Positions 53,050 through 62,582 of a stretch of 64,000 nucleotides of DNA are shown in pieces. The translations under genes and the position numbers were made by a program. Source of the stretch: Mucilaginibacter defluvii (GTDB lineage Bacteria > Bacteroidota > Bacteroidia > Sphingobacteriales > Sphingobacteriaceae); NCBI RefSeq assembly GCF_039543225.1, contig NZ_BAABJI010000004.1, positions 620,001 to 684,000 on the forward strand, in the 5' to 3' direction. Each line of letters opens with the position of its first letter. Position 1 is the first letter of the stretch. Below the pieces are notes generated by a model. That model was not told the origin of the DNA, made no database searches, and was given only the letters and a program-made list of their open reading frames with translations.

Positions 53050-53418
53050 ATGGTTACTATATCAATTGTGCTGACCGTGTTTGTAGCAATAGAGCATTGT
53101 TATATTTTATGGATGGAAATGTTTGCCTGGGAAACCGCGGGTAAAAGGGTATTTTCAACATCGTTGCCGCAGGAATTATTTAAACCCACCAAGGGGCTGG
53201 CGGCTAACCAAGGCCTTTACAATGGCTTCCTGGTTGCAGGGTTAGTGTGGTCGTTTTTTATTGATGATGCGGAATGGGCCATTAACATTCGCTTGTTTTT
53301 TTTAGGATGTGTAGCGGTTGCAGGAATTTTTGGTGCGCTTACCGCATCAAAAAAGATATTTTTTATGCAGGCGATGCCGGCATTGCTGGCGATGTTGTTT
53401 GTTTGGCTAACTAAATAA
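53050..53418 (+). CDS. DUF1304 membrane protein
   Basis: A 122-residue protein with four TM helices. It starts MVTISIVLTVFVAIEHCYIL and continues WMEMFAWETAGKRVF and KGLAANQGLYNGFLVAGLVW, the DUF1304 pattern. The function of the family is unknown. It is a single gene immediately beyond the tRNA and the island, on the return to core composition. Confidence 0.9.
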   Translation: MVTISIVLTVFVAIEHCYILWMEMFAWETAGKRVFSTSLPQELFKPTKGLAANQGLYNGFLVAGLVWSFFIDDAEWAINIRLFFLGCVAVAGIFGALTASKKIFFMQAMPALLAMLFVWLTK

Positions 53419-53600
53419 AGACATCTACCACACCACCCCAAATAAGCGGGTGCTATTTAATAGAAGCCCCGCTTACAATGTGTAACTATTTAGAAAGATG
53501 ACGGTACCGGGCTACTTTATATTCAGAAGAGGGGCATATAATAATAGAGTTAACATTAATTATGCATTTACCCTTTTTATAGATTTAAAACGAATCGGTA

Positions 53601-54455
53601 TTAATCATTGTTAGTCTTGGTTGATAAGTAATTTATAAATGCACTACATGTTACCAACATAAATTTTGCGTCTTCTTGTCTAAGTTCCGATTCGTCCATC
53701 AACGCATGTCTGATGCCCTGTGCATCTGATGTATATCCGTACAATGCGTTGAATGCGGACTTAAGTGATGCGTGTAATTCGTGCTTTTTTTCAATTACGG
53801 CTAAAGCTTTTCCTAAGGTGGCTTTACTATCTTCTGTTATTGTTTTGCAGAAGGATTCAATTGCAGAAATTGATTCTTTAATGGAGTTTCTGTAATCAGG
53901 ATTAGAACGATCTGAAAAAAGTTCAAGTGCTCTTCGGAGATGTAATACAGGAGGAAGAAATTTTATATTATTTACAGCGTGTTCAATAACATCAATTTCT
54001 TCGCTTGACGTAATTTCAGTTAATAGTCCATTTACGAACCTATAAGCAGAAAGATGTCTTTCTAATATTTTATTTGCCCAAGCATAAAATTTTTTGTTTA
54101 TAGCACTTTCGTCACTTTTTTCATTTTCCTCGTTATAGTTATCAGGGATAAATTCTAAAATGTCAAAAAGATCATGCCACATCTTCCTTAGCATTTCATT
54201 TTTTATACGTTCTGTTATTTCATAAACGTAGTTAGGCAATTCATCGAAAGCTTGTTTAAAGTAATATATCCAAATTTTCTGTAACAAGATACTTTTAGAA
54301 GAACTCAAATTCATTATAAGTTTACTAGTTTGGTTATGGAAATATGTAATATATATGGCATTCCAAAGCTCGTTTCTTAATTCAGAATCAGCTCGTTCTC
54401 TTTGAATTTCTACTTTAATAGGTTTAAGCCCTAATCTTTGAGAAAATAATGGCAT
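53601..54455 (-). CDS. AbiJ-like abortive-infection protein with HEPN-type C-terminus
   Basis: A 284-residue protein. MPLFSQRLGLKPIKVEIQRE and DSELRNELWNAIYITYF match the AbiJ N-terminal domain type 4 pattern. The C-terminal half (about 180-280) is helical with SISAIESFCKTI and GIRHALMDESELRQEDAKFM, resembling the HEPN/AbiJ RNase-like fold with a conserved Arg-His. Family members act in phage defence by stopping infected cells. It is markedly AT-rich compared with its neighbours, suggesting transfer, and sits alone between core genes near the tRNA. Confidence 0.75.
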   Translation of the reverse strand: MPLFSQRLGLKPIKVEIQRERADSELRNELWNAIYITYFHNQTSKLIMNLSSSKSILLQKIWIYYFKQAFDELPNYVYEITERIKNEMLRKMWHDLFDILEFIPDNYNEENEKSDESAINKKFYAWANKILERHLSAYRFVNGLLTEITSSEEIDVIEHAVNNIKFLPPVLHLRRALELFSDRSNPDYRNSIKESISAIESFCKTITEDSKATLGKALAVIEKKHELHASLKSAFNALYGYTSDAQGIRHALMDESELRQEDAKFMLVTCSAFINYLSTKTNND

Positions 54456-54673
54456 GTGGTTTTTTTTAATAAAGATACGTTTGTAGTTCTAAAATAGCTA
54501 TTTGTAAAATTTTTGATTAGTTTACCATAATTCCATCCCCCCCCTCTTTTCACCGCCAAAAAAACCACGCTTACCGACTACCTTAATCTGTTAACCTATT
54601 TTACATTGGCTGATGTGGGTCGGCAACGTACCTTTATATCAACAAATTAATCAATCACTTAAAACTGAAAGCC

Positions 54674-55036
54674 ATGTACGCTCCTAACAATCCATACTAT
54701 ACATTCTCAGGCATCACCCCTGAAGAGGTTCTGTTTTTACAGCAGGCCACTGCCGAGCTTGACGAGCAACAGAAGAACCGCTTTTACGGTATCTACTCAA
54801 CCAAGCGTAAAAATCCGCAGGATATATTGCTGGTAAGCTTGTTGGGTTTTGTTGGGTTTGCGGGCATACAGCGTTTTATGCTGGGCCAGATAGGCATGGG
54901 CCTTCTATATTTCTTTACCGCAGGGTTGTGCTTTATAGGCACCATTGTTGACCTTGTCAATCATAAAAACCTCACCAACGAGTACAATAAGCAAATGGCT
55001 TACGAGAGTTTCCAGATTGCTAAAATGTACCAATAA
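54674..55036 (+). CDS. TM2-domain protein
   Basis: A 120-residue protein with a cytoplasmic N-terminal half. The TM2 domain begins KRKNPQDILLVSLLGFVGFA and continues GIQRFMLGQIGMGLLYFFTA and IGTIVDLVNHKNLTNEYN. Two TM helices with a conserved DxF-like turn are typical. Function unknown. It is followed 14 bp later by a tiny membrane-protein gene. Confidence 0.88.
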   Translation: MYAPNNPYYTFSGITPEEVLFLQQATAELDEQQKNRFYGIYSTKRKNPQDILLVSLLGFVGFAGIQRFMLGQIGMGLLYFFTAGLCFIGTIVDLVNHKNLTNEYNKQMAYESFQIAKMYQ

Positions 55037-55050
55037 ATATACTTGCAGCC

Positions 55051-55152
55051 ATGCCGCTTAATAGCGGTATAGGTAAATACTTAATAATAGCCGGCCTGCT
55101 TATTATGCTTGCCGGCTTTGCTGTTTTTATATTGTCAAATGCGTTGGCTTAG
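55051..55152 (+). CDS. Single-helix microprotein (33 aa)
   Basis: A 33-codon frame reading MPLNSGIGKYLIIAGLLIML and AGFAVFILSNALA. It has one TM helix. The start, 'GIGKYLIIAGLLIMLAG', resembles the first helix of DUF2905 proteins, but the rest of that family is missing. It follows the TM2 gene closely and overlaps the end of the convergent SRPBCC gene by 4 bp. It is plausible, not proven. Confidence 0.4.
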   Translation: MPLNSGIGKYLIIAGLLIMLAGFAVFILSNALA

Positions 55153-55628
55153 TTAGCCGGGCTGTAGTCGCCTGATTCTGCAACCTGTTTTATAACCTCA
55201 TTTCGCTTAATGAGCAGGTTGGTAAGGTAGCGTTTCAATATCCACCGGCCAAGCAACCATCCGGGCCAGCCAAGCGGGGCTTCAAAGTAAAATATATCTT
55301 TCATGGTGGTTTGTCCGTTGGTTTGCGTAAACCAATGCTCATGCCTGAAGCTTTTAAAAGCGCCACGAACCATTTCGTCAGTAAAATGCCAGGGGCGGTT
55401 AAAAGCTGTGATTTTTGAGGTAAGTGTTTGCCTGATGCCGAAGTGCCTGGCCCGCCAGGTAACGGTTTCGCCCATGCCGATCAATCCGCTGGTACGGCCT
55501 GCAATGGCTTCTTCATCAGTATGTTTGGTTGATTGTATATGCAGATCAATGCTCCGCGACAAATCAAACACCCGCTCAACCGGTGCATTTATTGTTGTGT
55601 GGAGAATAATGGTGATCTGCCTGTGCAT
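55149..55628 (-). CDS. SRPBCC-family protein
   Basis: A 159-residue START/SRPBCC-fold protein. It opens with TINAPVERVFDLSRSIDLHI and contains GMGETVTWRARHFGIRQTLT and MKDIFYFEAPLGWPGWLLGR. The fold makes a deep hydrophobic cavity for ligands such as lipids; the ligand is unknown. Its ATG overlaps the stop of the TonB-dependent receptor by one base (TAATG), so it is translated with that gene. Confidence 0.85.
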   Translation of the reverse strand: MHRQITIILHTTINAPVERVFDLSRSIDLHIQSTKHTDEEAIAGRTSGLIGMGETVTWRARHFGIRQTLTSKITAFNRPWHFTDEMVRGAFKSFRHEHWFTQTNGQTTMKDIFYFEAPLGWPGWLLGRWILKRYLTNLLIKRNEVIKQVAESGDYSPAN

Positions 55629-57682
55629 TACAGCGCTACGTTTAGTCCGGCATTATAATTTCGTAGCGGTGCCGGGTTATAGTAACGGTTACCTACCGCA
55701 TTCAAGTCGTTGCCCAGGCTATATTTTTCGTTCAGCAGGTTATCAGCAGCGGCGAATATCTCCAGTTTGGTTTTGCCTATGCGATGTTGCCAGCTTACCC
55801 GCGCCTGTAACAGGTGATATTCGGGCGCGAAAACGGTATTGCCATCGTTAAGCGGAATGCGGTCGGTAAAGTTATGCTGCACAAACAAGGATATCGACTG
55901 CGGTAACAGCACCTGCACATTGCTCACCACCACGTTACGCGGTATGCCGGTAAGCCTGTTTCCCGAAAAATCAGCATCTGCCGTGCTGTAACTCCTGAAA
56001 CTGTATTTGCTGAAGGTATAAGCCGTATTAAATTGCAAGCCTCTTACAACTCCGTTGCCTTTACGCAGCAGCCAACTGCTAAAGTATAGCTCGGCGCCCG
56101 GTTGGTTGGTACCACCCGCGTTAACATAGTATTCGGTTTCATTGGCTAAACGACGGGGCACAATGGTATTTTGCATCCTGAAATAAAATGCCGATACGTC
56201 CAGATAAGTACTCTCATCATTATTTCGTAAACGGAAACCACTTTCATAGTTCCAGCCGGTTTGGGCGTTCAGTGTAGTATTTACAATATTATTGCTCGGG
56301 CGTACCTCCAGGTTGGTAGGCGATGAGTAACCACGGCTTACTGATGCCCGCCAGCTAAAGTTGTTTGTAATGAGGTATGACAAGGCCAGCCGCGGCATTA
56401 GCTGCGCATCAAAATCGCGCTCACTAAAATCAGCCTCATTGGCAGGCGCAATATTTTTAAAGCGGTATTTAAAGTAGTTAAGGCTTACCGCGGCCTCTAT
56501 ATTAAAACGATCAAACAAGGTGGCCGCATAGCGGGTAAAAACAAAATGCTGGTTGCTGTTCAGCCGGTCGGTAGCCTGTACATCGCCGCGGGTGCCGCCG
56601 TTGTTATCATAATTGGCGATGGTTGAGTTGGTTTGCTGCCACTCTACGCCCAGGTCGAGTTTCCAGTTAAAATTAGTTTTTTTCAAGGAGTTGAGTTCAA
56701 AATAAGTGCGCAGGCCATAGGTGTCTTCATTCCTGAACTCATAATTGGTGATGAACGGGTTAGCAAAATCGACATGATTGCCGAATACTGACGCCACATT
56801 TTTCAGCCGGTCATTAATCTGCCAGTTATTTACCAGTCCGCCAAAATACATTTTTTGCCTGATGCCGATTTTTTGCTGTAATGCCCCGGGCAGTGTAGCC
56901 GTTGGCAGGCGTGCCGAACGGGGATTGGCTTCCATCTGTGCCAGGTTAAGGCCGCCCGGCGTTTGATAGTTTAAATCGGAATAAAAAGCTATCGCCTTCA
57001 CCTCGTTATCCGTTCCGTATTTAAGCCGGTTGGTTGTATTAACAAAATGCCGGTACATATAGCTGTTTTGCCGGTAACCTCCATAGCTTTGGTATGCCTG
57101 GTTAACCGATAGCCCATAATTGCCCCATTGCTGTTGCAGGCCCGCGTTTTGATGGAATAATCCGTATGATCCGGCATTTACTCCGGCAGAAATGGCATTA
57201 TCACTTGATGCGGACGTGTTCAACAACACCACGCCGCCGGTATTAGCGCCAAACAGGCTGCCATCAGGCCCTTTTAATATTTCGATATTGCGGATGCTGT
57301 TAAAATCGAGCGCGTTTAAGTAAGTATTGCCGCCTGCATCGGTAAGCGGTATTTCATCATAATAAACCTTGATGTTACGTACGCCGAACGGTGATCTCAG
57401 CAAACTCCCCCGAACAGACAGGCGGTAACTTCCCGGTGAGCGCTCCTCGGCCCTGATGCCGGGTACGGTATTTAAAGCCGGTACAAACGAGGCCGACGGT
57501 TGCAGCAGCAATTGCGCCGCGGTTACTACGCCAACAGATGCTGACGTGCTCAACACCGGCTGCTCACTCAAATATCCCTTTACGGTTACCTGGTTTAATG
57601 TTTTTGTAGTGTCAATGGTTTGAGCGCGGACAATGCCCAGAGTGCTGCCCAGGCCAAGTATGGCGATGAAAAGTTTTTTCAC
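55628..57682 (-). CDS. TonB-dependent receptor
   Basis: A 684-residue receptor without an N-terminal regulatory-like domain. Signal peptide 1-20; TonB-box-like region 24-40. The plug spans about 45-165 (FVPALNTVPGIRAEERSPGS, RGSLLRSPFGVRNIKVYYDE, IEILKGPDGSLFGANTGGVV). The barrel ends NYNAGLNVAL, less typical than a terminal Phe. Its layout is like receptors for iron complexes or vitamin-like compounds (FecA/BtuB class), but the substrate is unknown. It starts 22 bp after a terminator and is first in an operon with the SRPBCC gene. Confidence 0.9.
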   Translation of the reverse strand: MKKLFIAILGLGSTLGIVRAQTIDTTKTLNQVTVKGYLSEQPVLSTSASVGVVTAAQLLLQPSASFVPALNTVPGIRAEERSPGSYRLSVRGSLLRSPFGVRNIKVYYDEIPLTDAGGNTYLNALDFNSIRNIEILKGPDGSLFGANTGGVVLLNTSASSDNAISAGVNAGSYGLFHQNAGLQQQWGNYGLSVNQAYQSYGGYRQNSYMYRHFVNTTNRLKYGTDNEVKAIAFYSDLNYQTPGGLNLAQMEANPRSARLPTATLPGALQQKIGIRQKMYFGGLVNNWQINDRLKNVASVFGNHVDFANPFITNYEFRNEDTYGLRTYFELNSLKKTNFNWKLDLGVEWQQTNSTIANYDNNGGTRGDVQATDRLNSNQHFVFTRYAATLFDRFNIEAAVSLNYFKYRFKNIAPANEADFSERDFDAQLMPRLALSYLITNNFSWRASVSRGYSSPTNLEVRPSNNIVNTTLNAQTGWNYESGFRLRNNDESTYLDVSAFYFRMQNTIVPRRLANETEYYVNAGGTNQPGAELYFSSWLLRKGNGVVRGLQFNTAYTFSKYSFRSYSTADADFSGNRLTGIPRNVVVSNVQVLLPQSISLFVQHNFTDRIPLNDGNTVFAPEYHLLQARVSWQHRIGKTKLEIFAAADNLLNEKYSLGNDLNAVGNRYYNPAPLRNYNAGLNVAL

Positions 57683-57704
57683 GGGTATAATAGTATAAAA
57701 ACAA

Positions 57705-57736
57705 AAATAGCCCTTTAACTGAATAGAGGGCTATTT
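57705..57736 (-). terminator. Intrinsic terminator after the sugar dehydrogenase gene
   Basis: AAATAGCCCT (57705-57714) and AGGGCTATTT (57727-57736) form a perfect 10-bp stem with a 12-nt loop. On the minus strand a T-rich run follows, interrupted by one G. It separates the dehydrogenase gene from the TonB-dependent receptor gene. Confidence 0.85.
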
Positions 57737-57755
57737 ATTAAATTAATAAATAAAG

Positions 57756-59077
57756 CTATTTGGCTGATACGCGCCATATTTTGTTAGCCGAGTCATCACT
57801 TACCAGTATTGATCCGTCTTTCAAAACCGCCACATCAACCGGCCGGCCATAAACTTCACCCTTTTCAAGGTCGGCAACAAACCCGGTTAAAAAGTCCTGC
57901 AACTCGCCGGTTGGTTTACCATTCGCAAAAGGCGCGTATAAAACCTTGTAACCTACCAGTTTTGAGCTGTTCCATGAGCCGTGCTGCGCGATGAATGCGC
58001 CGCCCCGGTATTGCTGCGGAAATTTGTTGCCGGTATAAAACGCCAAACCTAACGATGCAGTATGCGATCCCAGAGCCAGGTCAGGTACCAATGTTTTTTT
58101 CACCATTTCCGGATTTTTTTGCTTTACCGATGGGTCTTCATGCTGACCGAAGTAAGCATAAGGCCAACCGTAAAAACCACCCTCCTGTACGCCGGTAAGA
58201 TAATCTGGTACCAGGCCGTCGCCAAGTTTGTCGCGCTCGTTAACCACGGTAAATAGTTTGCCTGTTTTGGGTTCCCAATCGGTGCCTACCGGGTTACGCA
58301 AGCCCGAAGCATAAATGCGCTCACCCGATCCATCAGGGTTTATCTCCAGTATGTTTGCCCGGCGTATTTCATTGTTCAAGCCGTGCTCAGCAACATTACT
58401 GCCCGATCCTACGGAGATAAGAATCTTTTTGCCATCCTTGCCGGCAATCAGGTTGCGTGTCCAGTGATTGTTATATCCTCCCGCAGGCAGATCGAGTATC
58501 TTAGTGCCTTTAGCCGTAATTTCGGTTTGGCCGGTTTTGTATGGATAACGCCATAGCCCGTCGGTATTGGCTACGTAAAACCAATCGCCCAGTACCAATA
58601 TACCATATGGCTGGTTCAGTTTGCCTAAAAATATAGTGCGCAGATCATATTTGCCGTCGCCATTGGTATCGCGAAAGAGTATCACGTCATTAGCGCTCTT
58701 ACCCAGGTTTTGTGATTTATCGCGACCGCTTACCAGGTCTTCAGCTTTCTTTTTCGGCCCTTTTGATTCCGTATTGGCTTCTGATACAAAATGTCGCCGT
58801 TAGGTGCCACATAAATATTACGCGGATTGCGCAGGCTATCGGCAAAAAGACTTACCTCAAAACCTTCGGGCACTGTGGGCATCTTATCTTTCGGCCAGCC
58901 CAATACCTTGGCAAATTTTGTGGTTGATTCCGTTTCGTAAGGCGCGGGTAGTTTAACCTGCTGATTGCCTTTATTGGTTACGGTATCGGCATCATTATGG
59001 TTGGCTTTTTTATCGCCTCCGCAGCCCGCCGCCGTTATGGCCAGGGCTAAAAGGTATGTTGAGTATCTGTTTTTCAT
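57756..59077 (-). pseudogene. Frameshifted PQQ-dependent sugar (sorbosone) dehydrogenase lipoprotein
   Basis: The first part (59077 to about 58787) encodes a lipoprotein signal (ITAAGCGGDKK lipobox) and the beta-propeller start PEGFEVSLFADSLRNPRNIY and VAPNGDIL. The frame is then lost and resumes as VSEANTESKGPKKKAEDLVS, VILFRDTNGDGKYDLRTIFL, PVGTDWEPKTGKLFTVVNER and ILVSDDSANKIWRVSA. Inserting one base (G on the coding strand) after ATTTTG near 58787 restores a continuous protein of about 440 residues. Either it is a recent pseudogene or a sequencing error. The intact enzyme would oxidise sugars in the periplasm with PQQ. Confidence 0.88.
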
Positions 59078-59214
59078 GGTAGTATGTGTTTCAAATCAAT
59101 TATTTAACTACCGTGAAAATTATTTGTTTGAGGTGCGCATAAATCGTTACTTGGCATATTAAGCTTAATATGCTACCTTAATCGCAATTATAACCAAATA
59201 CACCCTTACTGTTA

Positions 59215-61143
59215 ATGCGGCTCTTTTTTCACAGGTTTATATTTGTGTTGTTTATTGTTTTTTTATCAAACAATGCAATGGCACAGGTTTGTGACGGTAG
59301 CCTGGGCGATCCGGTAGTGTCAGAAAGCTTTAACCAGGGCGGAGCATTACCAAATGGACAAGCGCAGATTATACAATTCACTACTAATACATGCCCGCAG
59401 GATGGGCAATATACCATTGTTCGGAGTTACGCCCCGCCGCCCTGTAATGCGGGTACCTGGCATTCTGTTCCGTCAGATAATACGGGTAACGGCGGTTATA
59501 TGATGGTGGTAAATGCATCATACGCCAAAAGTCAGTTTTTTGAAAAAAAGGTAACCGGCCTGTGCGGCAATACTGTTTACGAACTCTCAATTTATGTACT
59601 TGACCTAATGCGGCTGGACATTGAATCGTCTGATGTACGGCATCCTGCACTCCGTTTTTTAATTGTGGACGATAAAGACAGCACCATACGTGATACTACC
59701 ATTACCATAACCCCTACCGCAGGTCCCGAATTTATAAAACGTGGTGTCACCTTTCGCACTACACCTAATACCGATAGCGTTACATTGAAAATTTTTAACG
59801 ATGCTGAAGGGGGTTACGGTAACGATTTTATATTGGACGATTTCGCTTTTCGCGCATGCGGCCCGGAATTAAGCAGTTCCATTGATGGTGCCGCGCAGGA
59901 TTTTACAGCCTGCACAAGCAGCGGCAGCCGAAACTTTACATTAAGGGCAGCATCGCATCCGGGCTATGTTTTTCAATGGCAGGAGTTTATAAATAACGAG
60001 TGGAAAGATTTAGCCGGACAAAACAGTACGCAATACATTGCCAATATTAATCTTTCTGTTGCAGCGGTACACCAATACAGGGTAGCCGCCGCAAGGGCCG
60101 GCAATTTAGGATCGGAGAACTGCCGTATTTATTCTTTACCGCAAAGCATCACCATTTACGCCCGACCTGTTTTGGCCCCTATGAATAACGTTACCATTTG
60201 CCGCGGCGAAGATGTAACCATCAATTTTTCCGGCGGCGTACGTTACCGGCTGCTTGGTCCCGACGGGTTCAGTGCGGAGACAACAAACTCACAATACACT
60301 TTTAAAAGTCCTGATCCGCCCGGCGGGTGGTCATACACGGCCTATGCCATATCTGCCGAGGGATGTATAAGCGATCCGCAGACTTTTCAAATCAATGTAA
60401 AACCGCAGTTTGTAGCCAATGCCGGTGCAGATAAAGCAAATATATGTCGTAGCGAGTCGGCGCAACTTAATGTAGCCACTGATATAGCCGATAATTATAC
60501 ATATAACTGGTTGCCAGCAGCGGGGCTTAGTCAAGCAAATATCGCAAACCCGGTGGTCAGTCCAACGCAAACAACAACCTATACGGTAATGGTAAGCAAC
60601 GGCGCGTGCAGCTATACCGATACGGTTACCGTTAGCGTTATTGAATCACCTGAAGTAAGCTTAAGTGCAAGGCGCGACATGCTGGAAGGTGCTACTATCA
60701 AACTGGATCCGGTATATGCCGGTGCCATCACAACTTACAAATGGTGGCCGGAAGATGGGTTAGATAACCCAACTGATCCGAATCCGAGTGTAGCCGCCAC
60801 CGAGGATGTGCGCTACACCGTAACCGTTACCGGCCCCTGCGGTATAGATACCGCCAGTGTTTTTGTACGCGTTTATCAAAAAATACAGGTACCAAATACC
60901 TTTACGCCAAACGGCGATGGCATTAATGATGTTTGGAACATCGCAGCGCTATCCACCTACCCGGCAAGTGAAACATTAATATATAGCCGAAACGGACAGC
61001 AGGTGTTCCGCAGCGTTGGGTATACCACGCCTTGGGATGGTACCTTTAATAGTACGCGTTTGCCTGCCGGTACCTATTACTATATTATTAATTTGAAAAA
61101 CAATACGCCAAAGGTTGCGGGCTATGTTACGCTTTTGCGGTAA
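59215..61143 (+). CDS. Large surface protein with type IX secretion C-terminal domain
   Basis: A 642-residue secreted protein. Signal peptide about 1-23 (SNNAMAQ). Residues about 25-215 form a jelly-roll-like domain with paired Cys. Ig/PKD-like domains follow (about 235-560), for example ANAGADKANICRSESAQLNV and TTTYTVMVSNGACSYTDTVT. The C-terminal domain is VPNTFTPNGDGINDVWNI through LPAGTYYYIINL, the CHU_C (type B) sorting signal of T9SS. It is probably displayed on or shed from the cell surface. Ligand unknown. Its stop overlaps sequence just before csaA. Confidence 0.9.
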   Translation: MRLFFHRFIFVLFIVFLSNNAMAQVCDGSLGDPVVSESFNQGGALPNGQAQIIQFTTNTCPQDGQYTIVRSYAPPPCNAGTWHSVPSDNTGNGGYMMVVNASYAKSQFFEKKVTGLCGNTVYELSIYVLDLMRLDIESSDVRHPALRFLIVDDKDSTIRDTTITITPTAGPEFIKRGVTFRTTPNTDSVTLKIFNDAEGGYGNDFILDDFAFRACGPELSSSIDGAAQDFTACTSSGSRNFTLRAASHPGYVFQWQEFINNEWKDLAGQNSTQYIANINLSVAAVHQYRVAAARAGNLGSENCRIYSLPQSITIYARPVLAPMNNVTICRGEDVTINFSGGVRYRLLGPDGFSAETTNSQYTFKSPDPPGGWSYTAYAISAEGCISDPQTFQINVKPQFVANAGADKANICRSESAQLNVATDIADNYTYNWLPAAGLSQANIANPVVSPTQTTTYTVMVSNGACSYTDTVTVSVIESPEVSLSARRDMLEGATIKLDPVYAGAITTYKWWPEDGLDNPTDPNPSVAATEDVRYTVTVTGPCGIDTASVFVRVYQKIQVPNTFTPNGDGINDVWNIAALSTYPASETLIYSRNGQQVFRSVGYTTPWDGTFNSTRLPAGTYYYIINLKNNTPKVAGYVTLLR

Positions 61144-61169
61144 TGCGCTTTTTTTACCTTTGTACTTAT

Positions 61170-61505
61170 ATGGAAACAATATCCTGGAATGATTTTGAAA
61201 AGGTAGAACTGCGCGCGGGCACTGTACTCGAAGCGCTTGATTATCCGGAAGCTCATAAGCCTGCATATAAGGTACGTGTTGATTTTGGGGAGTTTGGCAT
61301 CAAGTGGTCGAGCGCGCAAATTACCAAACACTATTCAAAGGAAGAGTTAGTTGGCCGGCAGATCGTCGGTGTGATCAATTTCTCCAAAAAGCAGATCGGC
61401 AAATTCATGTCGGAGTTTCTGGTTACCGGCTTTGCCGATGAAAACGGCGATATTGTTTTGACCGCAATTGAGCGCCCGGTTCCAAATGGCCATAAATTAA
61501 TTTGA
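61170..61505 (+). CDS. csaA: CsaA-type tRNA-binding protein
   Basis: A 111-residue OB-fold protein from the ATG at 61170. A longer frame starts at 61143, but METISWNDFEKVELRAGTVL is the family start. The motifs PAYKVRVDFGEFGIKWSSAQ, ITKHYSKEELVGRQIVGVIN and FMSEFLVTGFADENGDIVLT match CsaA. It binds tRNA and was described as a chaperone-like factor in Bacillus. It is followed 1 bp later by the sdpI-like gene. Confidence 0.92.
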   Translation: METISWNDFEKVELRAGTVLEALDYPEAHKPAYKVRVDFGEFGIKWSSAQITKHYSKEELVGRQIVGVINFSKKQIGKFMSEFLVTGFADENGDIVLTAIERPVPNGHKLI

Positions 61506-61506
61506 T

Positions 61507-61881
61507 ATGGATTTGCTTAGCTGGATAATTGGCCCGCAGCTGATCGGTATAATCTTTACTCTCGCGGGATATATTCAAAAGCGCTTTCCACCCAAAAAAA
61601 TTAACGCCCTTTACGGTTACCGCATGCCCAGCTCTATGAAAAACCAGGAAACCTGGGATGAAGCTAACCATTACGCCGCCCGGTTTATGATGCGTTCGGG
61701 ATTTATGTTATTGCTTGTCGGCATCGTCACAACGGCTGTTTTATGCGCGGTTAATTTAGAACACGAAACTTTTATGTTTGTGAATTCCATATTGCTTATA
61801 CCATCAGCCATAGGCTTTTGTGTAGCGCTGATCGTATCAACCGAAAAACATTTATCACGTAAATTTGATAATAAACCATAA
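61507..61881 (+). CDS. SdpI-family membrane protein
   Basis: A 124-residue protein with three TM helices. It has the SdpI signature YGYRMPSSMKNQETWDEANH. SdpI is the immunity protein for the killing factor SDP in Bacillus, but the wider family is widespread with unknown roles. The stop overlaps the tadA start as TAATG, so csaA, this gene and tadA form one compact operon. Confidence 0.88.
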   Translation: MDLLSWIIGPQLIGIIFTLAGYIQKRFPPKKINALYGYRMPSSMKNQETWDEANHYAARFMMRSGFMLLLVGIVTTAVLCAVNLEHETFMFVNSILLIPSAIGFCVALIVSTEKHLSRKFDNKP

Positions 61882-62354
61882 TGCGATACATCAACTTTGA
61901 GGGTGAACCCACTATATCACCCGATGATTTTTTTATGAACGAGGCGCTCAATGAGGCTAAGCAGGCGCTGGCCGAAGATGAGATACCCATTGGCGCTATT
62001 GTAGTTTGCAAGGCCAAGATCATTGGCAGGGGGCATAACCTTACCGAGCGGCTCAATGATGTATCGGCACATGCCGAAATGCAGGCCTTAACCGCCGCCG
62101 CCAACTATATGGGCGGCAAGTATTTGCAAGACTGCACGCTATACGTTACGCTGGAACCTTGCGTAATGTGTGCCGGTGCCTCATACTGGTTCCAGGTGGC
62201 GCGCATAGTGTTCGGCGCTTACGATCAGCGCATGGGTTTCGGGCGGTTAAACCAAAAGATCACTCACCCCAAAACAGAAATAACAGGCGGCATACGCGAG
62301 AATGAATGTGCCGAACTGGTGCGGAATTTTTTTAAGAGTAAGCGGAAGTCTTGA
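61881..62354 (+). CDS. tadA: tRNA-specific adenosine deaminase TadA
   Basis: A 157-residue zinc deaminase. The N-terminal extension (about 1-15) precedes FFMNEALNEAKQALAEDEIP. The active site is HAE in VSAHAEMQALTAAANYMGG, with the two Cys in TLEPCVMCAGASYWFQVARI. It converts A34 to inosine in tRNA-Arg. Related nucleoside deaminases (e.g. guanine deaminase) share these motifs, but length and FGAYDQRMGFGRL fit TadA. Its stop codon overlaps the left end of a 129-bp inverted-repeat element. Confidence 0.9.
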   Translation: MRYINFEGEPTISPDDFFMNEALNEAKQALAEDEIPIGAIVVCKAKIIGRGHNLTERLNDVSAHAEMQALTAAANYMGGKYLQDCTLYVTLEPCVMCAGASYWFQVARIVFGAYDQRMGFGRLNQKITHPKTEITGGIRENECAELVRNFFKSKRKS

Positions 62355-62479
62355 ACCGGAATTTACGGAATTTGAGAATTTTTCAGAACTGAGTATGGTA
62401 TTCTGTTCATCCTGAATCCTGTAAATCCTGCTTCCGACAATATTCTGCTCATTCATTAATTCTGAAAATTCTGGTTCAA
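62351..62479. repeat. MITE-like element with 14-bp terminal inverted repeats
   Basis: TTGAACCGGAATTT (62351-62364) and AAATTCTGGTTCAA (62466-62479) match at 13 of 14 positions. The interior is rich in short TTCTG/CAGAA pieces and noncoding. It starts inside the tadA stop region. Similar 'gaattctggttcaa' noncoding repeats are, as I recall, frequent in Bacteroidota genomes. Confidence 0.65.
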
Positions 62480-62582
62480 AACAATACAGACCAACAAATG
62501 ACATTTATTTAGAACAATATGCCGCTTACGGACTTATATTTGCTGGTACAACTACAATAGTAAACTTTTAAACACAAATATC

